This document shows positions 48,078 through 59,560 of a stretch of 64,000 nucleotides of DNA, one piece after another. The stretch is from the NCBI RefSeq assembly GCF_023156195.1, contig NZ_JAKUKA010000001.1, forward strand, positions 2,728,001 to 2,792,000, given 5' to 3'. The position numbers and the translations under genes are program-made. Within the stretch, counting starts at the first letter, position 1, and each line of letters starts with the position of its first letter. The notes under the pieces were generated by a model. That model ran no database searches, had not been told where the DNA came from, and saw nothing but the letters and a program-made list of their open reading frames with translations. This stretch comes from Chitinophaga sedimenti. Its GTDB lineage: Bacteria; Bacteroidota; Bacteroidia; Chitinophagales; Chitinophagaceae.

Positions 48078-49564
48078 CTATAACAACGGCGACACCAACC
48101 TTACCAGTGCCTCAAACACCTTCCGCCATTTGCTGCGCACCAGCCAGGGCGTTAAATCCACCTCCGCACTATGCGCCTGGTCCTGCAAAAACGACTGTGT
48201 AAGCTGGTGGTTTACACTGGTGCTATATACAAACGCATTCACCTCGAAATTGAAGTCGAAGCTACGAATGTCCATATTGGCAGTGCCCACTACGGTAAGG
48301 TTATCATCGACCACCATCGTTTTGGCATGCACAAATCCTTTCTGGTAGCGAAAAATACGAACACCGCAACTGAGCAGGTCTTCGAAATAGGATTCGCTTG
48401 CCATGGAAACGAGGCGACTGTCGGTCTTATCGCCGGGCAGCAATAAGCGTACATCTTTACCGGAAAGGGCAGCCTGTCGCAGGGCATCGAAGATGGAATC
48501 ATTGGGAATGAAGTAGGGCGTGGTGATATATACCGAACGTTCCGCCTGGTTAATTGCCGCCAGGTACGACAGCATAATAGCGGAGCGGTTAGAATCCGGG
48601 CCACTTGCGGCTATCTGTACCAGCGAATCATCGGGCTGTCCGCAGTCGGGAAAAAAGGTATGAGTGATGGGTAAATCTGTATCTGCACAGAAGTTCCAGT
48701 CCGACATAAAAATGAACTGCAGTGTATGCACCGCATGACCTTTGATCATCAGGTGCGTGTCGCGCCAGTACATGGCCGATTTTTTCGTGGGATTGTACCG
48801 CGTATCGTTAATATATTTATCTGCCACATTTATTCCGCCGATAAAACCGGTATGCCCATCGATGACCACGATCTTGCGGTGATTGCGGTAATTGAGCCGG
48901 TTAGCCAGGAAACGCACCCGGTAAAATGGATAAACCTGCACGCCAGCCGCGCGCATCTCTTTCAGGAAACGGCGGTTAATGTCACTGCTGCCGAAATCAT
49001 CATAGATGAAACGAACCGCTACACCCGCCAGGGCCTTCTGCTTCAACACTTCCATGATTTCGCGGCCGATGGTATCTTCTTCAAAAATGTAATACTCAGG
49101 TGAATATGATCAGTAGCCAGCTTCAGTGCTTCCAGCAGGCGCGGAAACTTCTGTTCGCCGTTAAGCAACAGCTCCGCATAATTGTTGTCTGTAACGGGCG
49201 ATAATGTATCGCGGAATAGCAGGCGGGCGATGCCATGTTTATTCCTCACCAGGTCGGCATGTTCGAGCAACACCGTGCGCGATTCCTGCTGCAGGTATTC
49301 CTGCAAACGCTGCGACAATCTAACATTACTAAGCCACTTGCGGCCATAGATGCGGTTGATGCGGCGGTTCACGCCTACGGTCATGTATACAATCAAACCT
49401 ACGCCCGGTAAAAAGAAAAGGAGTAAAAGATAAGCAAGTGTTTTGCCGGAAGAACGGGTTTCCATGAGCGCCTTGTAGGCGGCCATGGCGGTGAAGAAAT
49501 ACAGGATAGTAAGGCCGATGGCTTCCCAGTGTAGTTTGATGAAAGCCCATATCTCGTTAAACAT
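48078..49564 (-). CDS. cls: Cardiolipin synthase, phospholipase D family (frame broken)
   Basis: About 490 residues after repair. Two N-terminal TMs (AIGLTILYFFTAMAAYKAL and TLAYLLLLFFLPGVGLIVY) precede two PLD domains. The HKD motifs are HRKIVVIDG in the first and HAKTMVVDD in the second, each complete as HxKxxxxD. The enzyme condenses two phosphatidylglycerol molecules to cardiolipin at the inner membrane. The frame breaks near 49050-49080, in the segment that should read HIHLSYYIFEEDTIG. The ATG at 49564 opens MFNEIWAFIKLHWE. It is probably a single-gene transcript. Confidence 0.88.
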
Positions 49565-49817
49565 GCAAACGCTTTAGGCGATAAAAGTAGCCATTAAATG
49601 GCAAATGCCGGCAGTTACGCCGGCACGGAGTTTTTAAACCAGAAAGGGTAATCAAGGTTAGGCTGCAGTACAGGATATATATACCCTGTGTCAGTAAAAA
49701 TCAGGTGTATTCACCAACATTCACTACTGTAGGTATAACGCATAAAGATGCATATACATGTCCGTTCTCCAGTTATCAATGTTCCTTTCCTGCCATCCGG
49801 CTTTCGCCGGTGTGTTA

Positions 49818-49855
49818 GAATAGCGGTGGAGGCAGTGTTGCCGCCACAGCTATTC
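49818..49855 (-). terminator. Hairpin after the second Sus-like operon
   Basis: GAATAGC pairs with GCTATTC, continued by GTGG/CCAC and GGCA/TGCC, just past the lipoprotein stop at 49860. The tail has few T residues. The rest of 49565-49860 shows another GCCGGC hairpin near 49605-49622 and no gene. Confidence 0.55.
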
Positions 49856-49859
49856 TATA

Positions 49860-51609
49860 TTAAGGGATGTCCATTTTCCAGACTTCCGTTTTTTCTGTTG
49901 TATAGATGCACGCGGCGAGATATACTATGCCGTCGCCGGCCACCTGTATATCAAACTCACTCACTCTTGTATTGATCACCCGCACCGGCGCATCCCAGTT
50001 ATTGAGTTGTTTATTAAACGTTTTCACGAACAGCGCATTGCCATCGGAATAAGCGAGGTACAGCTTTCCGTTCGGGTGTACCGCGAGGTTGAAGTTATCG
50101 CGTTCGCCGGCTACGTTCACGGAGTTGCCCAACACTTCCCAGGTAGTGCCCGTGTAATGCATAACATGATTCAAACGTCCGACTGCCGCGGCTTCCTGGT
50201 AAGCGATATACAGTTCTCCCGCACGGTCCACGGCCAGTTCCACTTTAAGGAACCCGTTCGCCCCTGTGGCGCTGAACTGTGCATTTCCCACTGTCCGCCA
50301 GGCGGCGTTATCCCAGGTGTATACGGAAGGTTTGCTGAGCCCCCTGTCCTTTCCATCACAGCCACATACACTTTACCATTGCGGTTAGCCATTTGTGTGA
50401 AGCCGCAGGTAATACCGGCAGGCGGGTTGGCGGCATTCCGGCAGTGCCGTCAAAACGCATGGGATATAATCCACGCTCGGCTACCACCACGCCACCGCGG
50501 GCACTCATGGTAATAAACGGAATATTACCCGATCCTATTGTCATACTTAAATAATCTGGTCGTGGTACGGAAAAGCGCGCCTGCCCCACAAGCGCCCATG
50601 CCCCGTTCACATATTTCATTACCGTGGCGCGCTGCTCGCTGTTCGTAAAGTCTTTGAAACTTGCGTAAGGCACACCTGTATCATCAAACGCCGTGGTAAG
50701 GTCTTCTGCTTTATCTTCTGAAAAGCCTTTGGCATTGCCGTAAAACTCCCAACCGGTACCGGTGTAACTAATAACAGCCACTTTCTCTTCCGCCCCGTCT
50801 ATCACCACTCCGCCCTCTGAACCATCACGTTGGTAGCCGATCAGCGGTTTATCGGTAACCGGGTTTACGCCAATGACGATGCCGTCTGTCCGGGAACCAA
50901 TAATGTTCTCGCCTATTTTCGTCCACACAGGATCAGTGAGGAAATGCACCTTTACAATAAACTGTTCGCCACTGGTGGCGCCGGATTCCAGCACTTCGTA
51001 AGCCACCGGCTGCGTAAAATCGTGTGCATTTTTGCCGCTCTCCTGCACCACACCATTCACCTTTACGCCCCCTCCGCCACTATACTCGAAGCGGGGCGTC
51101 AGTTGAGTAAGGTCAGTTTCTTTAGGTACATAGATGTGGATGTTGACACCGGTGATCACGGCCCGGTAGTCTTTGAACAATACACCCGGGTTCTCATTTT
51201 CATAGAAACCGAATTTCGTGATAGCGGCCTTCTTCTCCACGCTCACCGTCCAGGTTTTGATACTGCGGTTCTCTGCCATCACCGTATATTTCACGGGTTC
51301 GGTAAAGTCCACAACTGATACACCGCTTTCCTGCACCACACCATTTATTTTGATAATGGTCCGCGGGTTCAGCATTTCAAAGGCGGGCACTAATTTAGAT
51401 TGATCTACTGCGTTGGGCACGGTGAGCATGATCGATGTATCGCCGATAATACCCTGAATATCTGATGAAAGACCGTTATTGCGGGCGGCAGAGAGGGTAA
51501 ATGATTTGAAGTCGCGGGTATACGTCAGGTCACGCTGATCCCTGCACCCCATGAGCATGGTGGCCAGGAATAGCACTATTAACATTATAACCAACAGTAT
51601 AGGCTTCAT
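49860..51609 (-). CDS. Secreted lipoprotein with tandem DUF5018-like domains and a repeat domain (frame broken)
   Basis: The lipoprotein signal is VIMLIVLFLATMLMGC (Cys at about residue 22). Two domains follow with a shared pattern: KINGVVQESGVSVVDFTEPV and VNGVVQESGKNAHDFTQPV, each closing a beta-sandwich of the DUF5018 kind. From about residue 230 there are repeated strands of the type GVPYASF, NIPFITM, ELYIAYQ, KLYLAYS that suggest a beta-propeller. Frames break near 50400 and 50300-50340; the second frame runs to 49860, giving about 575 residues. It is the last gene of the second Sus locus and 8 nt past its neighbour. Its role is probably extracellular binding. Confidence 0.75.
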
Positions 51610-51617
51610 TTCTCCAT

Positions 51618-52070
51618 TTAATTCTTAATGATCACCAGGCTGCGCTGCAATTTATCCGGCCCCGGTAATCCAATGGTATAGTTTTTTGAATTGCTGATGA
51701 TCGTTATCGTCAGGTTATTGTTTTTGGTTGCGTCGAGCGGACTTTCCTTCCAGGCAATGCGTACCGGGCGTTCAAACATGCCCTGTACGAAGTTTAAGGT
51801 GTCGGTAGTGTTGATCAGTTCATAATCTCTGCCTGCCTGTAAACCGTTGCCGGGTGTTACGCTGTACTTCACGGTAATCGGTTCGAACTGCAGTTTACCG
51901 CTGTAATACACATTGTAATTGACGGTATCGCGGCGATTGTAGCGCACATACACCGTGTCCTGGTTCTGCACGTGGATGTGAAAAAATGGATGATCGTAAG
52001 GTTTTGTTTCCTCCTTGTTACAGGCGGCCACTATCAACATTACCGGTATCATCTTCGTAAATATCTTCAT
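51618..52070 (-). CDS. Small Sus-locus lipoprotein, DUF4843-like
   Basis: An intact 150-residue protein with lipoprotein signal (MKIFTKMIPVMLIVAACNKE). The remainder is all-beta (VKYSVTPGNGLQAGRDYELI, then NNLTITIISNSKNYTIG), in keeping with DUF4843 or Calx-beta-like modules in SusCD operons. Its ATG shares one base with the TGA of susD (TGATG), so translation is coupled. The function is unknown; surface ligand binding is inferred from position. Confidence 0.72.
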   Translation of the reverse strand: MKIFTKMIPVMLIVAACNKEETKPYDHPFFHIHVQNQDTVYVRYNRRDTVNYNVYYSGKLQFEPITVKYSVTPGNGLQAGRDYELINTTDTLNFVQGMFERPVRIAWKESPLDATKNNNLTITIISNSKNYTIGLPGPDKLQRSLVIIKN

Positions 52071-53528
52071 CAGTTAATTTCTGGATTTGGCTGCATGGCT
52101 TTATTGGCATCCAGTTCCTTGCGGGGAATGGGCAATATGAACCTTGCGTTCGGATAAGTCAGGCTGCATCTCACCGCGTTGCAATCGTCGCCACGTTGCA
52201 GCTTCTGCTTGCGGCGGGAGATGTCGAACAGGCGGTGCCCTTCAAAGCACAATTCGCGGCGGCGCTCCGCGCTTATCTGCGCAAACAGGTCAGCTGCATC
52301 GTTGAATGCGATCGTGATCATATTCTCCGGGTGCGACCGCTGTGAAATCAATTGCAGGTCCTTCGCGGCATCGGCATACCGGCCTTTGTGCCACAACGCT
52401 TCGGCGCGGTTCAGGTACACTTCGGACAGGCGGCACACTTTTGGGTCCATCGGCCAGTCGAAGTTGGCGCCGTCCATCCGTGCATACTTCAGTGTATAGT
52501 GTTTGCCGGAAGCCGCGGTGCGGAACATCTTTTTCCGGATATCATCCGCATCGTACAACTCGTACAACTGGTTCGCCGCGTAAGCCTGGAACGAGTTGCT
52601 GGAGTAAATGGCCGAAAGCGACCCCACGATGCTCTGCGCAGCGCCTTTTCGGGCGTATAGCTGGAATATTACTTCACGGCCGGGCGTCCCGGACATGAAC
52701 ATATCTGCATATGCATTAGCGGGCGTCAGCGTGTAGCCGCCAAAGTTAATCACGCTGTCTGCATATAAAATGGATTTATCCCAATCTTCTTTATAAAGAT
52801 ACACACGGGAAAGCAAACCCCATGCGGCCACATGGCTGGCAGCGAAACTGCTGCGGCCGGGGTGCTGCTTCAGGAGGAATACCGCGTCTTCGAGGTCTTT
52901 GATCACCTGGTCGTAGGTCTGCTTCATGGTTTTGCGCGGTATCAGCTCACCGGGACTGGGTGTTTTCAGCAACACGGGCACGCCCCAGTGCGAGGCGTCG
53001 GCGGTAAAGGTATAGTGTTGGGCGTAGGCGCGGCTGAGGTCAAAGTGACAAAGGGCGCGCAATACCGGGGACTGGCCGTACAGCGAGTCCAGCTCTCCGC
53101 GGCGGTCGGGGTAGCTGGCCTTTAAGCCGGCAATACTGTTAATGATGTTATTAGCGTTATTCATGGCCGCAAATACATGCAGCCAGATATGGCCTACCGC
53201 GAGGTCCTCGCTTTCGGGCAGACTCTGGAAGTTGTGTTCGGGGTACAGCGCAAGGCCAGCATCGCCGCTACCGCCGGTAGTATTCAGGTTGACGTCGTCT
53301 CCCGCAATATCGGGATACATCATAAATTCGCCGGTATAGTAAAAGGCCATGCGGTTGTAAGTGCCGTTCATAGCCGCACGCACGCCATCCATATCTTTAA
53401 ATACCGGTCCTTGCTGATCCTTCCAACCGGGTCCTTTTCCAGGAACCCTTTACCACAGGCTCTAACAGGCAGCATATGGCTGCCAGCAGGCCGGTGTGTC
53501 GTAAAATCTGCATATATCTGCTGCTCAT
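52070..53528 (-). CDS. SusD/RagB-family lipoprotein, second locus (frame broken at 5' end)
   Basis: The start at 53528 (MSSRYMQILRHTGLLAAIC) gives a lipoprotein signal with a lipobox in the repaired frame (ACGKGFLEKDPVGRIS). Two indels near 53400-53470 separate it from the long frame that begins MDGVRAAMNGTYNRMAFYY. The core shows ALCHFDLSRAYAQHY, SRVYLYKEDWDKSI, YLNRAEALWHKGRYADA and the C-terminal ERRRELCFEGHRLFDISRRK typical of SusD. About 485 residues. It is 55 nt downstream of its SusC and couples to the small lipoprotein gene. Confidence 0.87.
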
Positions 53529-53583
53529 AGGTCGCTTTAAATACCAGTTATCTCTTAAAAGATAACATCTTTTCCATGGGAAA

Positions 53584-56500
53584 TCAAATTCCCGCTACCA
53601 GCCCAAAAGAAATCACCCTTTCCAGGGGATAGGGTGAAAATGAATTTTTGTAGGTGTTCCTGTCTTTCCGCGACTGGTAAGGCGTCCAGAATCCCACGTT
53701 ATCGGCCTGCAAATAGGCGCTGAAGTTTTGTAACCGCAGTTTGCCGGCGATTTTTTCCGGCAGGCGGTAATTCAAACTCACATTCTGCAACCGCAGGTTG
53801 GTCTTTTTATGCACAAACCGGGTGGAGTTGCGGCTGGAAGAGCTGCTGATGCCATACATCAGCTTCGGCGATAACGCCAGGTCTCCCTCCTCCCGCCATC
53901 GGTCCAGCTGGTTGCGCGATTGGTTTTTATCGAAGATATACAGCCCGTCGCTTTCCGAGTTACGCCGAAGGCCGCTGAAGCCATATCCACCTACGGAATA
54001 ATAAACGAGGGCAGAAAGCGAAAACTGGCGATAGCTTACGGTGTTGGTAATACCGCCAAAGAAATCGGGATTGGTAGAGCCGACCGCTACGCGGTTATTA
54101 AGGTCAAAAACTTTGGTGATGTTGCCCCGCAGATCATACCACATGGGCGAACCGTCACGCGGGTCCACGCCCGCCCAGCGTACAAGGTAAAGCGTGTTGG
54201 CATCCTCGCCAACACGCCTGATGGTTTCCGTTCCTAATACTTTGTCGTTGTTATTATATAATGATATGATGCGGTTCCTGTTGTGGGCAATGTTAAAATT
54301 CGTTACCCACTGGAAGTCTTTTGAATCCAGGTTGTTCGTAATCAATGTCAGTTCCACCCCGGTATTGCGCACGCTGCCCATATTCTGGTTAATCTTCGTC
54401 TCCCCGTGGTGCGTGATACGTCTACGTTATCGATCAACCGTGAAGTGGTGTTACGGTATCCTTCCAGCTCCACCGAAATTCTTTTGAGGATGCTAAGGTT
54501 GATGCCGGTATTAAACATCCGCGTGGTTTCCCAGCTAAAGGCCGGGTTCTCGCCGGTGGTCATCACCGCGCCGGGTTGCCCGTTATACGAATATTCCTCA
54601 TCGAAGCTGTACAGCCCTTTGGAGGCATAATTGCCTACCCGGGAGTTACCATTCGTGCCATAACTCGCCTTTACTTTTACGAAGTCGATGGTCTTGCTCT
54701 TCCACCAGGCTTCGTTGCTTACCGTCCAGGCTACGCCCGCGGAGGCAAACGTACCCCAGGCTACATCCTTGCCGAAGCGGGAGTTGCCGTCGCGGCGAAG
54801 GTTAAACAGGGCGGCGAAGCGTTTATCGTACGTATAACTCACACGGCTAAAGCCCGATAACGCGCTTTCCTCTTCCACGCTACTGCCGGCACGTTGGGTT
54901 TCTTCCGGTGCAAAGGATATTTCGCGGATGTCGTCGTTCGCGAAGTTAGATCCGAAGGCATACAGGGAGTTCCGGCGGCCGTCCATTGCTTCCGAACCAA
55001 TCAGCGCTTCCACGAGGTGCGCGCCGAATTGCTTCGCATAATTCAGCCGGTTGATGGAGATCCAGCGCAGGTAGTTCGTTTGCGCACGGCGGGCGTACCC
55101 TACCGGTTTACCATCTATATCCATCCCCGACCAGTTCTTGCGCGACTCATACTCATCTTCCCGGATGTTGAAGAAGTCCAGCCCATTGGTGGTCGTGAAC
55201 TCCAGTCCGTCGATCAGCTTCAGCGTGGCGCTCACGTTGCCGTTTACCGCAAAGGTGCGCTGGTTGAAGTCGTTCTGCGCCGCATAGGCCAGCCGGTTCA
55301 AAAAGCGGTAGCCGGTTACAGAGTCGTACAGGGCATAACTGCCATCGGCGTTATACGGATTTATGTTCGGCCGGTTCGTATAATAATCCGACTGCGGCAA
55401 AAACAGGTTATTCCGGTTATACGACCCTCCCATCTTAAAGGCCAGCGATAACCTTTTGTTGATGCGCTGATCGAGGTTCATGCGTATCGACAATCGCTCA
55501 TTGTCGTTCGCTATCATCGTTTTCTTTTCTTTAAAATAAGCACCGGAGATGAAGTACCGCGTCCGCTCGTTGCCGCCGGAAAACGAGAGGTCATGCAACA
55601 TCGTAAGCCCGTTACGAAAAAATTTGTCGTACCAGTCGGTGTTTGCGGTGTCCTTCATAAGGGGAAATGGATAATCGGCCGGGTTCAGTCCTGCATTGGC
55701 ATATGCTTCAGCGGCGAGCTCACGATATTCATCTCCGGTGAGCACCGGAACTTTGTATCGGTAATCGTATTGATGCCGGTACGAAAGTTATAAGTGATTT
55801 TATCTTTTGACGCCAGCCCCTTTTTAGTGTTCAGGAGAATTACTCCATTGGCGCCGTTAGCGCCGTAAATCGTGGTGGCGGCAGCATCTTTCAGTACGGT
55901 AATGCTTTGAATGTCATTCGGATTAATATAGGAAAGGGGGCTGATGCTTACATTAACACCGATGATAGCGTTCGTCGCATTCCCGGTATAAATGGGCACC
56001 CCGTCAATGATCCACAGGGGTTCGTTGGAAGCCAGGAACGAGGCCTGTCCGCGTATTCGCGTGCTGTACCTTGGGCGGGGACTACTCTGGTCGTCGGCCT
56101 GCACCTCATATTGCAGTCCTGGCACCAGGCCTTCCAGCACCCTGTCTACCCGGTCCAGCGGCTTGCGCTCCAGTTGCGCGGCTGTTACCACCACTGCACT
56201 ACCGATCTGGTTCTCGCGGCGCTCGCTCAGGCCGTAGCCACTCACCACTACACCTTCGAGCAATCGCAGGTCCTGCTCCATGGATACGTTCATCACGCGG
56301 CCGGTAATGGCTACCCGTTTTGTCTGCATCCCCATAAAACTGAAAGCCAGTTCTGTAACGTCGCCGTTTGTTTCCAATGCATACTTTCCGGCGGGGTCGG
56401 TAACCGTATGGCGGGATTGTCCCAACGCCGATACGGTTACCCCTTCCAACGGGGTGCCGTCGATGTCGGAAGTGACTGTGCCGCTCACCGTTCCGGCCTT

Positions 56501-56809
56501 TTTCACTTCCGCTTTGGCGAACACTACCCGCTTGCCGTTGACGACATAGGTAATGCCAAGCGTTTTCGACAACTCGTCCAGAATGGGCGCCAGTTTATCA
56601 CCTTTCGCCTTGAGGGCTACCAGCTTATTCAGCGGCAGCACATCGGGACTGTAGGCAAACTTCACCTGGAACCTCTTTTCGAGGGCCGATAATAAATCGC
56701 TTAGCTTTACCGCGTCCTGTTGTGTCATGGGTACAGGGTCCTGGGCCTGGACAGACCCGGCTAACTGCACGCCCACTAACAGCAGGACGATGAGTAGCAT
56801 TTTCTTCAT
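53584..56809 (-). CDS. SusC/RagA TonB-dependent receptor, second locus (frame broken)
   Basis: About 1075 residues. The signal peptide is MLLIVLLLVGVQLAGSVQAQ. An STN domain follows (LSDLLSALEKRFQVKFAYS, LDELSKTLGITYVV), then the CarboxypepD-like repeat (GTVTSDIDGTPLEGVTV), the plug (VLKDAAATTIYGANGANGVIL) and the barrel, which ends GLVAGI at 53584. Frame breaks near 55740 and 54360-54380 join without loss. The STN domain marks it as a signalling receptor of the adjacent FecR/ECF pair. It sits 24 nt downstream of fecR and 55 nt upstream of susD. Substrate not assigned. Confidence 0.88.
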
Positions 56810-56833
56810 TTACGAAACGATTAATTACAGCTA

Positions 56834-57831
56834 TTACTTAGGTTGAATGGTATATTGTTGATGGCCTGACTTTGTAAACTTCATATTTAAGGAGTAGCAG
56901 ATCACTTCCAGCACATCTTCCAGCGGCTCACGGTCAAACGTTCCCGTAAAGCTCGCGGCGCCCATGTTGGCATGCTGCAACCGGATTTCTACTTTGTAAT
57001 AGGTTTCCAGCGCCCGTACGATTTCTTCGAGTTTTGTTTCCTCGAAGTACAGGTTGCCGTTCCAGTACAACTGTTTTTCCCGGAGGCGGGCGTCCATTGC
57101 TACCACATTACCATGAACGGTGGCGCTCTGGCCGGCCTTTACAATTTTAGCGCCGGCCGCATTACCCGCGGGCTCGTAACTTACGGCTCCGGTTAACACG
57201 GCCAGCTGCTCCGTACCATCTTCTGCGTACGCTTTGAGGTCAAAACTGGTGCCCAGCACTTTAACAACGGAATGAGAAGTTTTTACCTTAAATGACACCT
57301 TGGGATTGGGCGCTACCTGGTAAAACACCTGCCCCTGCTGCTCCACACTCCGGTGATCCTTGCCAAATCCCGGCAGGAAACGGAGTTTACTATTGCGGTT
57401 GAGAAGGGCGGTAGAACTATCGGGTAACACAACGGAGAGAGGCTCGGCGAAGGCTTCATAAGTCTGGTATTCCTCTTTACCAGACCAATAAAATACAGCA
57501 AATACGGCGGCCGCTGCTGCTGCAGCCCCTGCAATGGCTAATCGCAGAGAACGAACTTTGCCCTTACCCGTTTCCATCACTGCAGTTTTGCCGGAAGCGG
57601 CTACACGGGCAGTAAACTGCGCCCAATGTTTATCCGTATCGATGGTTGCGGCCCAGGCTGGCACGTCCGCCTTATAGGTTTTGAGAAAAGCGGAGAATAA
57701 ACGTTCGTTTTCAGAAGACGCAGCTACCCAGCTTTTAAGCTGGCCAAAGTGACTTCATCTGCCTCCCCGCGGAGGTAAAGGTCAAGCCACTCATGCCATA
57801 TAGGGTGTTGCTCTGAAAATGCGCCGTTCAT
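56834..57831 (-). CDS. FecR-family anti-sigma factor, second locus (frame broken)
   Basis: The start at 57831 (MNGAFSEQHPIWHEWLDLY) opens a cytoplasmic anti-sigma region. One indel near 57740 (ASLKAG then LKSWVAASSENERLF) precedes the long frame. The TM is LRLAIAGAAAAAAAVFAVFY, unusually Ala-rich. The FecR domain contains YEAFAEPLSVVLPDSSTALLN, and a DUF4974-type end shows EIVRALETYYKVEIRLQ and FTGTFDREPLEDVLEVI. About 332 residues. It is divergent from the ECF sigma gene at 58088, so both promoters lie in 57832-58087. Confidence 0.86.
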
Positions 57832-58087
57832 TTTTATCGTTTATTTTAGGGTATGACGCACGAAACGGCAAAAAGGAGTAAAAGGGCCCAAAAAAAAATA
57901 TGTCATCCCACAAACCATCATTTCATCCACATTTAATGCACATACATCTTATCCAGCTATGAAAACTCCTTAATTGCGAGTATCTTTCGGTCAGGTTTGG
58001 CTTTAAATGAATAGTTTGCAGCTTATCAGGTAATAACACGAATGATAGAGGGCCGGAACGTTTAAAATTCCCTTACCCATTCCAGGA
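57832..58087. promoter_or_regulatory. Divergent control region of fecR/susC and the ECF sigma gene
   Basis: A 256-nt A+T-rich region between divergent genes. No exact TTTG-N19-TAnnTTTG match was found by eye; TATCTTTC and TAGTTTG occur near 57983 and 58011. It should hold the ECF-dependent promoter of the Sus operon. Confidence 0.45.
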
Positions 58088-58657
58088 ATGGACGATTTTG
58101 CAGCACATATCGACCCGAAGCGGGGCTTCCCCTGGGGGAACATCACCGATTTTGAGCATTTTTACAAAACACATTTTGTAAAGATGGTCGTGTTATGCGC
58201 CAAAATTGCGGAAGACCAGGACCTCTCTTCCCAACTGGTACAGGAAGCCTTTATCAAAATCTGGGAGAAACGCGAGTCACTGAAGAACGTGGCTAACCCT
58301 GCCGCCTACTTGTACCAGACGGTGCGCAATACCGCGCTCGACTATATGCGCAAAATGAAACGGGAACGGGTAGGCGTGGATATTGACCCCGATGCCCATC
58401 AGCATGAGGAAACCGACGGCAAGGATGAAATGCTTCACTTCGTACGCAGCGCCTCCCAAAAGCTCCCCGAAAAGTGCCGGGTCATCTTCGAAATGGCTTA
58501 TTTTGAAGGTTTATCCAATGCAGAAATTGCAGATTATCTTGATTTATCGCCACTTACGGTAAAAAAGCAAAAGGCGATCGGGGTGCAAAAAGTAAAGGAA
58601 TTGTTGATCCCGGCGATGCAGACCCTGCTGCTGTTAATAAGCTATCTAACTAAGTAA
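58088..58657 (+). CDS. ECF RNA polymerase sigma-70 factor, second Sus locus
   Basis: An intact 189-residue protein. Region 2 is FEHFYKTHFVKMVVLCAKIA and QLVQEAFIKIWEKR, region 4 is FEGLSNAEIADYLDLSPLTV with the recognition helix. The acidic linker (DIDPDAHQHEETDGKDE) is longer than average. It probably activates the fecR-susC-susD operon in response to substrate binding. It is transcribed away from fecR. Confidence 0.9.
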   Translation: MDDFAAHIDPKRGFPWGNITDFEHFYKTHFVKMVVLCAKIAEDQDLSSQLVQEAFIKIWEKRESLKNVANPAAYLYQTVRNTALDYMRKMKRERVGVDIDPDAHQHEETDGKDEMLHFVRSASQKLPEKCRVIFEMAYFEGLSNAEIADYLDLSPLTVKKQKAIGVQKVKELLIPAMQTLLLLISYLTK

Positions 58658-58685
58658 GTATATTAAATAACAAATTCATACACTA

Positions 58686-59230
58686 ATGCGCCTCCTTTAC
58701 GCAATGGTCGTGTTTATGTTCGTTTGCCACGCCCCTGCCCTCGCACAGCGAAAAATATCAGCGATAGCTTTACACTTATTCAACATCTCATCGGTAATAG
58801 GTTCACTACCGGACATGCTGTTTACGCAGTACCGGAAAACCGGGATACGCGTGCACTGCATATGCCTAGTGATACAACTTCCCTATTGGAAACCACCGAT
58901 GGCAACGATACCTTGTTAAAAACATATCCTGCAATAACCGCCGCCTACGAGATAAGCCGTAAGGATTCGACAATACTGGAGGTACACCTTATTTTTAATC
59001 CCTCTAAGGCATTGAGCGATGAAATTGATCGTTTGTTGGGAAATCCCAACGTAACAGGAGGTCCGGGCTTAGGCGAAGATGAGGAAGACATTACAAAGGC
59101 ATGGACATGGCAAAACCTGAGTGCCCTGAAGTTTATTGACGGGCCTTATTATCACGGCCAGATTCCTAAGATAATGGGGATGAAGTTTCGGCGTGCTTTA
59201 AGCAAAAAAGAGGTTCATTTTTCAGACTAG
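58686..59230 (+). CDS. Hypothetical exported protein (frame broken)
   Basis: About 180 residues after joining two frames near 58750 (ALAQRK then NISDSFTLIQHLIGN). The first 21 residues are a signal peptide (MRLLYAMVVFMFVCHAPALAQ). The mature part is acidic with no recognised domain; a stretch GGPGLGEDEEDITKAW lies near residue 145. No family recognised. It starts 28 nt after the sigma gene, so it may be cotranscribed, but no link in function can be argued. Confidence 0.55.
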
Positions 59231-59254
59231 GAAAGTCAATATAGGATAATATGG

Positions 59255-59440
59255 TTATCCATTTGTTATATCAACGACGCGGACGGCGATCGATGATATC
59301 GAGCCTGCCGGTATTCGGTAGCGTACAAATTCGAAGCGTTTCTTGTCGGCTTCATCGGCACGTACGTACTTCATGAATATGGACAGCAACCTTGGATTTG
59401 CACGGATTTCTTTCATTAAAGGGCTGTTATTTCCTTCCAT
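59255..59440 (-). CDS. Small hypothetical protein, 61 residues
   Basis: A short frame (MEGNNSPLMKEIRANPRLLS) with mixed charge and no signal peptide. Support is modest: it has a TAAGTTTG -7 box 22 nt upstream (59462-59469), a purine-rich AAGGAAAT after the ATG, and plausible helix composition. No known family. Confidence 0.38.
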   Translation of the reverse strand: MEGNNSPLMKEIRANPRLLSIFMKYVRADEADKKRFEFVRYRIPAGSISSIAVRVVDITNG

Positions 59441-59461
59441 AAAATTTCCATTTTGTTATAA

Positions 59462-59469
59462 CAAACTTA
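59462..59469 (-). promoter_or_regulatory. -7 box upstream of the small gene
   Basis: TAAGTTTG on the minus strand matches TAnnTTTG. No TTTG lies 19 nt further upstream. Confidence 0.4.
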
Positions 59470-59510
59470 CGTAATTTTCTTTATACGGATGCGCTCTCCC
59501 GAATACAAAA

Positions 59511-59535
59511 AGGCTGTCCCGAAAGGAGACAGCCT
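59511..59535 (-). terminator. Terminator of the sigma/Spy-like operon
   Basis: AGGCTGTC pairs with GACAGCCT, with inner CC/GG pairs; the minus-strand tail is TTTTTGTATTC. It lies 26 nt past the stop at 59561. Confidence 0.8.
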
Positions 59536-59560
59536 AAACAATTTGGTATGCAAAAGTGGA

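Noticed and set aside
55907..56692. A 261-codon plus-strand frame inside the second susC
   Set aside because: It lies antisense to STN and plug domains with clear motifs; long antisense frames are common in G+C-rich Bacteroidetes genes.
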